DNA from: Alteripontixanthobacter sp.
GTDB taxonomy: Bacteria; Pseudomonadota; Alphaproteobacteria; Sphingomonadales; Sphingomonadaceae
Direction: 5' to 3'
DNA length: 64,000 bases
Assembly (NCBI GenBank): GCA_039968605.1
Contig: JBDVPM010000008.1
Span: 496,001-560,000 of the forward strand
Positions 17,203 through 26,091 of the stretch are shown here, in pieces. The notes beneath the pieces were generated by a model that searched no databases, had not been told where the DNA came from, and saw only the letters and a program-made list of their open reading frames with translations. Position 1 is the first letter of the stretch. Each line of letters opens with the position of its first letter. A program made the translations under genes and the position numbers.

Positions 17203-18806
17203 CTAATTCACAATGGGCCAGTTCAGCGCTGTCCGCTGCTCATCCCAGCATAGCGGAATGTCCAATTTGATGAGCTGCTGGAGGTTCAGCGAGCCTGGTC
17301 GCCGGCCTTCAAGAATGCCGCGCTGAATGTCCGGCGCTAGGAAGGAGAGCTTGAGCAACATGCGTAGGTAGGCGGCAGACGGAGAAATTTCGATTAGCGG
17401 CATGCCTTTGCGATCTCGTCCTAGCAAGGAATGCGCGCGGCGCAGCGCGGTAATGAGAGTGGGGTCAGCGGATGTCTGGGTTGCCGTTGGCAATGATCTG
17501 CCGCTGGTCTCCGCGAAGAGGTAAAGTTGCAGGAAGATGCACGCGACAGAGCTTGGCGGACGAATGGACGATGCGCTCGCCGCCAAGAAGATGCTGGGCG
17601 ATACCGGCTGACAGTTTTGCGGGACAATCCAGAACCATTCCGTTTTCTGCAACCCGAGCTGCGAATAGTTGATCGAGTGGATCTTTCGCGCCGGGCATCC
17701 AGCGTGCGGCTGTTTTAGCGAGCAAGGTCTCGATAGCGCTAGCTGGCAATCGTTGAACTGTGTCTTTGTCTCCAGCGGCCGAACCTTGCTGCAAAGATGC
17801 AGAGACATAATAACGATAGACTTGACCTGACCGCCCACGCGAGAATGACGGGCTCATGATCTCGCCATTTGCATCGAACAGCTTGCCGGTGAGCGGTGCT
17901 TTGGTGACACGTGTTTCTGCTGCAGTATTGTGACGCCGCGCGTTGCTATTGAGCTTGCGCTGCACGCGGTCGAACAGAGCAGGGTCCACGATCCCTTCAT
18001 GCTCCCCTTCGAAGACATGATCCTTGTGCACGATCTTGCCTAGGTAGATGCGGTTGCGCAGCAGATAAAACAGCGCCCCGCGGCTGAACGGCAAAGCCGC
18101 CCATCGACCTACCCTTCGCGGTTACATGCAGCTTTGAGAGAACACCGTACGCTTCAAGCTCGCGATGCAGGGCATGGACCGATCCAAGCTCGAGATATTA
18201 TGTATAGATTTGGTGGAATTGTTCAGCCTCAGCTGCGTTGACCTTCAACTTGCGTGATACGTTAGTTGGTGGATCATATCCCAGCGGCGGAACTCCGCCC
18301 ATCCACATACCCTTGGCTTTGGAAATGGCGATCTTGTCACGAATACGCTCGCCGGTGACCTCGCGTTCGAACTGCGCAAACGAGAGCAGCACCTTGAGCA
18401 TCAGCCGGCCCATGGGATCTGTAGTGTTGAACGACTGGGTGACCGAGACAAAACTGGTCTCTGCTTTGTCGAAGATCTCAATGATACGCGAGAAGTCGGT
18501 CAGCGAACGTGTCAGCCGGTCGATCTTATAAACCACCACCACATCAATTTGTCCGGCCTCAATATCAGCGAGAAGTGCCTGTAGGCCGGGCCGCTCCATC
18601 GTGCCGCCCCAATATCCGCCATCATCATAGAGGGTGGGGATAATGGTCCAACCTTCGCTGGCTTGGCTGGTAACATAAGCCTCGCCCGCTGCGCGCTGCG
18701 CATCAAGACTGTTGAACGACTGGTCGAGGCCTTCATCGGAGCTTTTGCGGGTGTAGATCGCGCAGCGAACCGCAGCCTTCTTTTGAGGCTTAGCATCCTT
18801 GGTCAC
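17203..18806 (-). pseudogene. large serine recombinase, disrupted (island integrase A)
   Basis: Remnant of a site-specific serine recombinase. The N-terminal resolvase domain is intact (18806-18198: CAIYTRKSSDEGLDQSFNSL, with the nucleophile Ser, and KIDRLTRSLTDF). In-frame TAA follows QIYT at about 18198, then the original frame resumes (YLELGSVHALHRELEAYGV). A one-base insertion near 18090 moves the frame to the recombinase domain (GALFYLLRNRIYLGKIVHKD). A second frameshift near 17465 separates the C-terminal helix region (PTLITALRRAHSLLGRD to PLCWDEQRTALNW). With one stop and two frameshifts it cannot be functional. It overlaps the DUF2924 gene start (ATGA) as intact homologues do. Confidence 0.85.
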
Positions 18807-19213
18807 GCGGCATCCCTCAGCACAAAGAACCTTGGTCCGTTCCAGCGGCTTCCTGCGATGGCGGTGGCTGCAGCTGATAGGCTGGGATAAAGCTCATCCT
18901 CCCATCGAAACCCGTCTTCCTCGACCACCACTTTGATCTCTCGGCCTTTCCAACTGCGGGTCAGGACCGCGCCTACGCCAAGGTCACGCCCGGTGGGCTG
19001 CGCTGCACCGGTTCGCGCGAGCGCCTTGCGGGTCTCTGCATCAATCCCGCCGTAAGCTTCGCTTTGCAGGCGCCATGCGAGCATCATACGCATGATCGGC
19101 TGAGAACGCAGGGTAGGAGGGACGCCGTAGCGCCGCCTCCATGTGCTGCGCAGTTGTTCAAGATCCATCGCCGCTATCTCGTGAACGAGTTGCTGAGTGT
19201 CAGGGTTGCTCAT
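18803..19213 (-). CDS. DUF2924-domain protein
   Basis: Protein of 136 residues matching the DUF2924 family: MDLEQLRSTWRRRYG, LRSQPIMRMMLAWRLQSEAY, then a DNA-modification-like C-terminal half (GAVLTRSWKGREIKVVVEED, YPSLSAAATAIAGSRWNGPR). Such genes regularly sit immediately upstream of large serine recombinases in alphaproteobacterial islands and may be accessory to them; function is unproven. Start and stop overlap its neighbours by four bases on each side (DUF3489 gene upstream, recombinase downstream), so the three form one unit. Confidence 0.85.
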   Translation of the reverse strand: MSNPDTQQLVHEIAAMDLEQLRSTWRRRYGVPPTLRSQPIMRMMLAWRLQSEAYGGIDAETRKALARTGAAQPTGRDLGVGAVLTRSWKGREIKVVVEEDGFRWEDELYPSLSAAATAIAGSRWNGPRFFVLRDAA

Positions 19214-19560
19214 GCTGATGTCTCAGCTTGATAGCGGCGAATTTCATCGACCTTCTGCGAGGTAATCGCGAGCCCGCGCTTCTTAAGCGCGCCTGCCATC
19301 GCTCCGCGCACCGAATGTTGCTGCCAGCCTGTGGCTGCCATCATCTCGGCAATGCTTGCACCGTTTTTGCGGGTGAGCAGCTTCTCGAGAGCATCAAGCT
19401 TGCTCGGTGGTTTGGTTTTGGACGATTTTGTCTCGGGTGTTCTCCGGTTGATGCAGCCGCCGGTTTGGCGGCCGCTACCGGCACAAGCCCGGCTCGCCGG
19501 GCACGGACAGCAATGCTCAAGGGTGGCACGAAGTCCAGTGGCTTTAAATTTCCACCGCAT
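19210..19560 (-). CDS. DUF3489-domain protein, N-terminus probably damaged
   Basis: The C-terminal 70 residues fit DUF3489, a small winged-helix-like domain (KLDALEKLLTRKNGASIAEM, MAATGWQQHSVRGAMAGALK, ITSQKVDEIRRY). It is the usual third partner of the DUF2924 and recombinase genes. The first 45 residues (rich in Cys, Arg and Gly) do not look like the family and may be out of the original frame or truncated by the nearby IS6 element, whose end is 88 bases upstream. The start could be any of several codons, and activity is doubtful. Confidence 0.65.
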   Translation of the reverse strand: MRWKFKATGLRATLEHCCPCPASRACAGSGRQTGGCINRRTPETKSSKTKPPSKLDALEKLLTRKNGASIAEMMAATGWQQHSVRGAMAGALKKRGLAITSQKVDEIRRYQAETSA

Positions 19561-19647
19561 TTTTCCCGGAAAAACACTCGTGCGTATTCGTATTGGGATC
19601 TGTGTCCGTATAGTTCCTGCATGACTACAAAATCCATGGAGACAGCC

Positions 19648-20487
19648 GGTCTTGTCAGACTAACTGCACCTGATTTAATTTGGTCGCTGATTGGGTAGGG
19701 CTGGGCGATGCCCAGACCGAGAAAACCAGCCAGTCCATTCAAACGCTTCAACTTATCGCCCGAAGTGATCCGCCTGGTTGTGTTGATGTATGTTCGATTT
19801 CCGCTGAGTCTGCGGAATGTCGAGAATCTGCTTTTCGAGCGAGGGATCGATATCTGCCACGAAACGGTTCGCTTCTGGTGGAACCGTTTCGGTCCGATGT
19901 TTGCGGCTGATATCAGGCTCCAGCGAATTTCTAGAATGAAGGGCTTCCGCCATTGGCGCTGGCACCTCGACGAGGTGTTCGTGAAGATCAATGGAGAGAG
20001 GATTATCTGTGGCGCGCAGTCGACCAAGAAGGTGAAGTTCTTGAAAGCTATGTAACCAAAAAACGGGACAAAAGTGCGGCTCTGCGGTTCTTGAAGAAGG
20101 CGCTGAAACGTCACGGAAAGACTGAGAAGATCGTGACCGATGCCCTCAGATCCTACCCTGCGGCTATGCGGGAGCTTGGAAACGAAGAACGCCGAGAGAT
20201 GGGGCGCTGGAAGAACAATCGAGCCGAGAATAGCCACCTACCATTTCGACGAAGAGAACGTGTGATGCAGCGGTTTCGGAGGATGAAGAGCTTGCAGAAA
20301 TTTGCCTCCGTCCACGCCAACTTTCACAACCACTTCAATGCCCAGCGCCACCTCGTAAATCGTCAAACATTCAAAGCCGCCCGCTCAGCCGCCTTGGCTG
20401 AGTGTCAGAACCTCGTGGCCTGATTGGGCCTTCGGCTGGGGCGCATTACGCCAATAGGAGACGAGTTGCCATTAGACTGACAGCACC
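19648..20487 (+). mobile_element. IS6-family insertion sequence, copy 1 (transposase frameshifted)
   Basis: An 840-bp element. Its left end is GGTCTTGTCAGACTAACTGC (from 19648) and its right end, read on the other strand, is GGTGCTGTCAGTCTAATGGC (20487 inward), imperfect inverted repeats of about 20 bases. It encloses one transposase frame in the same orientation as the copy at 37789-38628, which is also 840 bp. No 8-bp target duplication is visible (flanks agacagcc and taattttt), as expected after IS6-type cointegrate events or later rearrangement. Confidence 0.85.
19708..20423 (+). pseudogene. IS6-family transposase, frameshifted
   Basis: The N-terminal half (MPRPRKPASPFKRFNLSPEV to WHLDEVFVKINGE) and the C-terminal half (WRAVDQEGEVLESYVTKKRD to the end) lie in different frames. 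Against the intact copy at 37848-38564, one base is missing near 20005 (GGAGAGAGGATTATCTG versus GGAGAGCTGCATTACCTG). The DDE residues would otherwise be present (LDEV, VTDAL, NRAENSHLPF). It is unlikely to make active transposase unless by frameshifting. Confidence 0.88.
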
Positions 20488-20647
20488 TAATTTTTTGAAT
20501 TCCATTTATGGTAATTGAATTGACAGAATCACAATTGGTATTTAGCTTCAAAATCAGGGTAAACATAATAATAATAACAATTGAAACCACTTGAAATGTC
20601 CGATTTCGTGGATGAAAAACTTTGCCTGTGGGGGTGGTGTGGCTCAT
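20488..20647 (+). promoter_or_regulatory. AT-rich leader of the phosphoesterase-LysM-tyrosinase operon
   Basis: This short gap is markedly AT-rich compared with the rest of the window and must hold the promoter of the downstream five genes unless the IS supplies it. A TTGACA at 20520-20525 could be a -35 element; no well-spaced -10 is certain. A run of ATAATAATAATA lies at 20568-20578. Confidence 0.3.
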
Positions 20648-21997
20648 ATGAATAAATTCTTTGGTGGATTTGCGCTTTCCGCGCTTCTTGTTTCGACTTT
20701 TGGACAGGCCGTAAGTGCTCAACAACCCAATGATCAACCGTACACTGAGGCCAGGGATTCGAGCACTGGTTCGTTTCTCGCACTTTCGGATGTTCATCTA
20801 AAGGCCGGCACGGAATACGATTGCTTCAACTGTGAGACAACAGAGCCATTATGGAGGGCGGCTCGCAAAAAAGCCGGCGATATCATCACGGCCAACTCGG
20901 TCGATTTCGTGATGTATCTGGGTGACATGCCTGCTCATGGCCAAAGCACCGGCCCGCGCGGAAAAGATTTCGGCGAAGTGTTGGATGGTCTCGCTGACAT
21001 TGTTTCAAGCAGCGGTGTTCCGCTGCTGTACTTGCCAGGCAACAATGACACGATCGGGCCCAACTATTGCGGTTTCGATTGGAAAGGCACCACGGTCTTC
21101 GATTTTGCCAAAACGTCGAAAGGCGACGGCTGGCCTATAATCAATGGTTCTTCGGCCCCAAGTAGTAGGGCCTCAATCATCGACGGAAGTCACCTGGACA
21201 AAGGCTTCTATTCAGCGCGGCTGACAGTGGGCCAGGTAGGAGCTGAGCAGCAGCTGCGAGTTCTTGCACTCAATACGGTGGTCTACACTAGAAGGTCGGA
21301 CACCTCGCGATGTGACCAGAGCAGCATGACTCTGGAGCAGCGCGAGCTGAGCATCAGCCGAGGTGCATCGGTCCAACTCGATTGGGTCAGGGATCAGCTA
21401 GCTGCTGCCGAGACTGCTAATGAACCGGTTATTCTGGCAATGCATGTCCCGCCTGGAATTGATGGCTTTGGCGGTGGAAATATTTGGGGCCGCGACCTCG
21501 ACTATCACGGCGACAAACACAGTGACCGCGGACGTTGGCTGCAGGAGGTGTTCCTTGAGCGGATCACTGCGAAAAGCGACGTGATCGTCGGTGTGTTCTC
21601 GGGCCACACCCATCTCAACGGTATTCGGCGGCTACGATCATGCAGCAATAATTTTAAAGAGTTGCTGATTTCGATTCCGGCAATTTCAACGGATCATGGC
21701 AACTTTCCTTCGCTGAAGCATATCACTTTGGGTGCCGGTCTGGAGCCGATTGGAGCGGACACGTATCACGCCTACGACGCGCCCGATTTCCCGTGGTCTC
21801 CGGGCAAGATGTTCAGTTTTGAGGACAACTATCCCAATAGCACCGCGCCCGCTGGCTCAACGCTGTTTGAGATTATCGATCAAGTCCCCGAGCGCAAACT
21901 CTTCGGTGATATGATGAGCTACCTCTACGCAGGTGCCAAATCGAGCCCGAAATCGCGCAGCTACGCCAAAGCAATTGATGTGACCTGTGACAGGTGA
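20648..21997 (+). CDS. secreted calcineurin-like metallophosphoesterase
   Basis: Protein of 449 residues with a signal peptide (FFGGFALSALLVSTFGQ, then AVSAQQ). The phosphoesterase motifs are all present: LALSDVHLK (D-H), YLGDMPAHG (GD), LPGNND (GN-D), ILAMHVPPG (H) and FSGHTHLNG (GHTH). The arrangement resembles acid-sphingomyelinase-type periplasmic or secreted phosphodiesterases, but the substrate is unknown. Several Cys pairs (CFNCE) suggest an exported, disulfide-bonded enzyme. TTG 20591 and ATG 20612 are upstream in frame; ATG 20648 gives the clean signal peptide. It is first in the five-gene block, 60 bases before the next gene. Confidence 0.82.
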   Translation: MNKFFGGFALSALLVSTFGQAVSAQQPNDQPYTEARDSSTGSFLALSDVHLKAGTEYDCFNCETTEPLWRAARKKAGDIITANSVDFVMYLGDMPAHGQSTGPRGKDFGEVLDGLADIVSSSGVPLLYLPGNNDTIGPNYCGFDWKGTTVFDFAKTSKGDGWPIINGSSAPSSRASIIDGSHLDKGFYSARLTVGQVGAEQQLRVLALNTVVYTRRSDTSRCDQSSMTLEQRELSISRGASVQLDWVRDQLAAAETANEPVILAMHVPPGIDGFGGGNIWGRDLDYHGDKHSDRGRWLQEVFLERITAKSDVIVGVFSGHTHLNGIRRLRSCSNNFKELLISIPAISTDHGNFPSLKHITLGAGLEPIGADTYHAYDAPDFPWSPGKMFSFEDNYPNSTAPAGSTLFEIIDQVPERKLFGDMMSYLYAGAKSSPKSRSYAKAIDVTCDR

Positions 21998-22057
21998 TCC
22001 AGTCATGCACGCGCGCTCGTCATTCCTACGGTTCGTTCCCAATAGGAGAAACAGGCA

Positions 22058-25000
22058 GTGAGTGAGTTTGTCTTCTCCAACCGTTTTGACACCGCGAACT
22101 ATTACGGTGGCTTGATAGAGGGAGAGACAGCGCTCGATTTGAAATTGCTCGGCAATGTGGCCTTCGTCACGAAAGAGCAGAGCGAAAAGAGCGAATTCAC
22201 CCTTGATGAGGCCTGGACGTCACCAAACGGCGCGATCTTGGTAATGGGCCGCCAGCCCATGGATCCTGTCGCTATCGCCAAAATGGTGGTTGCCAAAATT
22301 TTGAAGCCGGGCGTCGGGCTAATCTGGGTCGAAGATCCCAATGTGCGCTTGGAAGAGTGGAACAGTGCCGTATTTCCTTTCAGCAATGTCGACGGCAGTC
22401 ACGTTCTAACCAATAGGGTCGAACTGGCATTAACGGGTGAAGAGACCGGATACGGCCTGCACTTCGCCGAGGGTCTTGCAGTCACTCCGGATGCCGAGAC
22501 GAACAGCCTCTTGTTTGCAGGTGGCGAAATATCGTTTGGCCGAGACGAAACCTGGTTTCCAGCCATATCAAACCAACTCGCCATAGATCTGGGGGCGCCT
22601 CCTGGGCCGAAACTAGAGATTGATTTCACGATCCCCGGCGGCGATGAATTGGTGACCAGTCTCGATGCTATGGGGCTAGGTTTTTGGTTTTCGAAGACCC
22701 CGGACGGCGGTGAGCGCGTGGCCTATCGCTACCCTCTATTTGAGAGCCACAAGTCGCACGATGGCCTGTCCTGCAAGGCCGAGCTTACGCTGAATGCTCT
22801 GCTCGATAGCAGCCTGACCAAGATATCGGCCGCTCCATCTGGAACGCCGACTGCGAACTTCGTAACGTGGTTTCGATCAATCCTAGGGCGCTCGCTCACC
22901 GCGACGCTGCACGGTTCGTTCGGTATGGCCTTCAACCCGGCAGGCGCGGGGGCATTCGGCCTGTCGCCCACCGGGCAGATGGAGTTGCGCTTTAGCGATC
23001 AAACGCGGCGTGAGGCTGCCCCCGAAATCTCCAAACGTGACCGCGGCTTTGCCTGCGGCACAACCGGGACCGAGTGCATAGTGATGCCGGAAGGTCAGGA
23101 TGAGATCATCACAGTTCATCTCGTGCCGGGGCAGCCGTCTTGTGTGCGGATGGCAGGCGATGACGTGTCGATGGCAGATGACACTACGACATCCTGGCTC
23201 AAGTTCACCCTTCCTCAGCCGGATCCACCGGCTGCTGATGAGCTGCTCATGCTTTATGAGGCTCAGCCTCCTGGGCAGGGGACGCTCTTCGATGCAACGC
23301 AAGCAAGCGCTCCGCCGGTTTCGATCTTGCCATATTTCCGGCCTGTGCCGGTTGCGTTGCCTAACGATGCCAGCGCACCGGTTATGCCGATGGTGCCACT
23401 GGCAGGCATCAAGAAGGGTAGTGAGAAAGGCCCGATAGATCTTGCGGTCACTGCCATTGGCCCGGTCCGCAAGGCGCAGATTGTCCAGACGGAAGCTGTG
23501 CGTATTTCGTGCGGCGGTGTCGAGCGGAAATTCCCAGCTAACATTACCGTGGACGAAGGGGAGACGCACACTGCGATCACGCCGCGTGGCCTCGAAGCGA
23601 CCTTCGATGACACCGGCTGGGTCAGCGTTCAGATTGCGCGCTTGTTGGGTATTCTACCGGGCAATGCCGGGCAATTACGCTTTGCAGGTGAGAACGGGAT
23701 CATCGATCCGCTGAAGGCGGCGTTGATGACCAGCGAGCAATTCCTGGTCGTTAGCGATCCGGAATCGATCAAGCAATTCTTTGCCGACCCTCCTCCGCCG
23801 CCGCCACCACCTCCTCCTCCGCTATCTTCGGCTGGCGATGCCAGCCAAGTGGATGATGCAGAGACCAACACAAAAGTCACTCTGCGTGATTGGGAGTTCC
23901 TGCTTGGTCCCGAATTTTGGAAAGCGCATGGCACGATCCTGATCCTCAAAAATACGCCGGTGGCAATGCAAGATTTAATTGGCGACCTGTCATCCTGGAC
24001 CTCGGCTGATCAGTTTAATAAGGACCCGGCGGCGACGTCTCGGCGTTTGCAGGAAATTGCCGACAAAGCGCGCCAGTCAATGCAGGCCGGGCGCGGCCGA
24101 ATGGCGCAGATGATCGGCGTGGACCCAGGCGACGCCACTCATGATTTCGATTTCTTCGTCCAATCCGTCCTCGACTCGCCCAACTGGAATGGCTTCCTGT
24201 TCCTCAACGCTCAGCTAGGCGCGTTTCCGAATGACCTCGCGGGCATTCGGGCGGGCATCAAACCAGATGGCCTGTATGCACATCATGTCGGCGTAACGCA
24301 GACGCCTTTCACATCTCTGGCAAATTTGCAGAACCGCTCATCTTCAATGTTCGGCCTGATCCGTTACGAGGATGAGAGCAAATTATCCGGCAACGGTCTG
24401 AGCTACACATTCCGCGTGCGCGAGCTGGGGGTACGGTTCGCGGAATCGGACGTTTGTGATTTCCGTTCGACCATCGATCTTGCCTTGGGCGAGATGTTTG
24501 GCCAGCGTTCGCGACTTGCAGACGGCACATTCCCGGTTTCGGAAATGATCGGCACCCGGCAGGTTCGCACAGGCGGCGATGGATACAGCTTCAACGCGAC
24601 CAAGCCGATTACGGTCAAACCGGGGGCCGGGCCACTCCAGACAATTCAGCTGTTGCAAGGTGAGTTTGTCACCAAGTCGATCGATGAGGTCGCGGGCGAG
24701 GTGCACTCCGACTTTAACTTTGCCGGGTGGCTCGAACTCAGCAGCCCTGCCCCAGGCTTGGGCGAATATGATGTTCTCTCGTTCGACGAGCTGGCGTTTT
24801 CAAATCTGACGATTGCGATGACAACGCTGGATGGCCCGCCTGCAAAGACGTCTTACGCCTTCAACACGGATCAATTTGAACTGGATGAAGGGCTTAGCGT
24901 TGCCCGCCCAGGATCGTTATTCGAGGGCTTCCCAATCAAGTTGGACAAGCTGGTTCACGGGAAGGGCAAGCCCGATGCGCAAGGTAATATGACGGTGCAG

Positions 25001-25531
25001 ATGCCGTATAAGCCTAAGTCGCTACCAGCGAATTGGTACGGCTTCACACAGATCATCGATATGGGCGCGCTCAGCGAAGTGGCTGGGGCCGCAGGTCTTG
25101 AAGCACGGCTCCTCACCGCATGGGGAAAGGAGCCGGGACAACACTATGTCGGGCTGAAATTCTCAGGCCCCAACCTTAGCGGCATCGGCGTCGATATGGA
25201 CTTGCTGAGCGTGTTGAAACTGCGCGCCTATGCGCTCGATCTGCGCAATGAGGGCGATCAGTGGACGCTGATGATGCACGGCGTGAACCTCAGCATTTTT
25301 AGCAAGACTTTGCCCCCGGGTGGGGCGTTTGAATTCTACATATTCGGCGTTCCGGACCCTTCGGGAAGCGCGAATTCGCTTGGTTGGTACGGCGCGTGGA
25401 TCGCCGAAAAGGAAAAAGAAGCCAAACCCAATGAAGTGATCAATCAGATTGTCACCGGTGACCTCATCGAGGCCGCCCCCATCCTCACGCACTCACCACG
25501 TCTGCGTTTTAGAGATGCAGCGAAAACCTAA
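22058..25531 (+). CDS. 1157-residue protein of unknown function with polyproline linker
   Basis: I do not recognise this protein. It starts at GTG 22058 behind AGGAG. There is no signal peptide or clear membrane segment. It looks beta-rich, with alternating hydrophobic strands and many Asp/Gly turns. A run of eleven or so prolines (encoded near 23789-23823, residues about 578-590) splits it into halves of similar size. Near the C-terminus stretches such as LSGIGVDMDLLSVLKLRAYA resemble in style the strand-rich region of the giant protein two genes on. The next gene starts 11 bases after the stop, so they are surely co-transcribed. It may be a structural partner of the giant protein. Confidence 0.75.
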   Translation: MSEFVFSNRFDTANYYGGLIEGETALDLKLLGNVAFVTKEQSEKSEFTLDEAWTSPNGAILVMGRQPMDPVAIAKMVVAKILKPGVGLIWVEDPNVRLEEWNSAVFPFSNVDGSHVLTNRVELALTGEETGYGLHFAEGLAVTPDAETNSLLFAGGEISFGRDETWFPAISNQLAIDLGAPPGPKLEIDFTIPGGDELVTSLDAMGLGFWFSKTPDGGERVAYRYPLFESHKSHDGLSCKAELTLNALLDSSLTKISAAPSGTPTANFVTWFRSILGRSLTATLHGSFGMAFNPAGAGAFGLSPTGQMELRFSDQTRREAAPEISKRDRGFACGTTGTECIVMPEGQDEIITVHLVPGQPSCVRMAGDDVSMADDTTTSWLKFTLPQPDPPAADELLMLYEAQPPGQGTLFDATQASAPPVSILPYFRPVPVALPNDASAPVMPMVPLAGIKKGSEKGPIDLAVTAIGPVRKAQIVQTEAVRISCGGVERKFPANITVDEGETHTAITPRGLEATFDDTGWVSVQIARLLGILPGNAGQLRFAGENGIIDPLKAALMTSEQFLVVSDPESIKQFFADPPPPPPPPPPPLSSAGDASQVDDAETNTKVTLRDWEFLLGPEFWKAHGTILILKNTPVAMQDLIGDLSSWTSADQFNKDPAATSRRLQEIADKARQSMQAGRGRMAQMIGVDPGDATHDFDFFVQSVLDSPNWNGFLFLNAQLGAFPNDLAGIRAGIKPDGLYAHHVGVTQTPFTSLANLQNRSSSMFGLIRYEDESKLSGNGLSYTFRVRELGVRFAESDVCDFRSTIDLALGEMFGQRSRLADGTFPVSEMIGTRQVRTGGDGYSFNATKPITVKPGAGPLQTIQLLQGEFVTKSIDEVAGEVHSDFNFAGWLELSSPAPGLGEYDVLSFDELAFSNLTIAMTTLDGPPAKTSYAFNTDQFELDEGLSVARPGSLFEGFPIKLDKLVHGKGKPDAQGNMTVQMPYKPKSLPANWYGFTQIIDMGALSEVAGAAGLEARLLTAWGKEPGQHYVGLKFSGPNLSGIGVDMDLLSVLKLRAYALDLRNEGDQWTLMMHGVNLSIFSKTLPPGGAFEFYIFGVPDPSGSANSLGWYGAWIAEKEKEAKPNEVINQIVTGDLIEAAPILTHSPRLRFRDAAKT

Positions 25532-25542
25532 GGAGATTAGTT

Positions 25543-26031
25543 ATGGCGGTTCAGACTTCGGGATCCGTAGCACTGGAAATTGGATCGGCAGGGGATCGTC
25601 GCAAGATCGTGCTCGACGGTCAGGTCGGCAATCAGATCCAAGTCGGCTTCAGGGCCAAGGATGGCGACAAGGAAATCAAGGTCGGTTCATTCACCGATGT
25701 GGTCGGAACTGTCGCAGAGGCTTTGGGTGCTGGACCAGATTTTCAAACCGAGTTCGAAGCTCGCCTCACCGATCTGGAGGCGGTCGGACCATTGAAGCCC
25801 GTGGTGATAGAACTACGGGAGGCCCAACTCTTCGTCACCGATCTTGCGCTTCAGGCTAACTATGATGAGGCTGCGAGCACTTACAAGTTCCAGAGCGGTG
25901 CCTTTGGCTTCCGCGTCGAGTTCGCCCAGTTGGAGCTGGGCCCGATCAAGCTTGTCGGGTTTGGTGTGCTGTTTGAGTACACGGAAGATGCCACCGGTGC
26001 AGGTGCGGGTGCGATGCGGGCCTTGCCCTGA
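25543..26031 (+). CDS. 162-residue protein, probably the severed N-terminus of the giant downstream protein
   Basis: It starts at ATG 25543 with AAGGAG just upstream. The product has pairs of amphipathic strands (KPVVIELREAQLFVTDLAL, FGFRVEFAQLELGPIKLVGF). The same pattern recurs at the beginning of the giant ORF (FEFVIELRDGVTSYGLVYNQ, LGVLYSEDAG), as if a domain were duplicated. Its TGA at 26029 and another at 26035 interrupt a frame that otherwise runs straight on into the giant ORF. Shifting frame between them reads DREALMRRIP, a plausible bridge. It may be a real small subunit or the broken start of a single gene. Confidence 0.7.
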   Translation: MAVQTSGSVALEIGSAGDRRKIVLDGQVGNQIQVGFRAKDGDKEIKVGSFTDVVGTVAEALGAGPDFQTEFEARLTDLEAVGPLKPVVIELREAQLFVTDLALQANYDEAASTYKFQSGAFGFRVEFAQLELGPIKLVGFGVLFEYTEDATGAGAGAMRALP

Positions 26032-26091
26032 TCGTGAGGCGCTGATGCGCCGCATTCCGACAATTTGTCTGCACTCCGTCTGGCGATAACG

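Noticed and set aside
19561-19647. reverse reading MQELYGHRSQYEYARVFF suggesting a tyrosine-recombinase end
   Set aside because: GHRS alone is too little; no catalytic Arg or Tyr context is present and the frame runs into IS sequence.
26029-26037. TGA-TCG-TGA as selenocysteine or programmed readthrough
   Set aside because: Two closely spaced stops and no SECIS-like hairpin seen; a pair of indels or a separate start is simpler.
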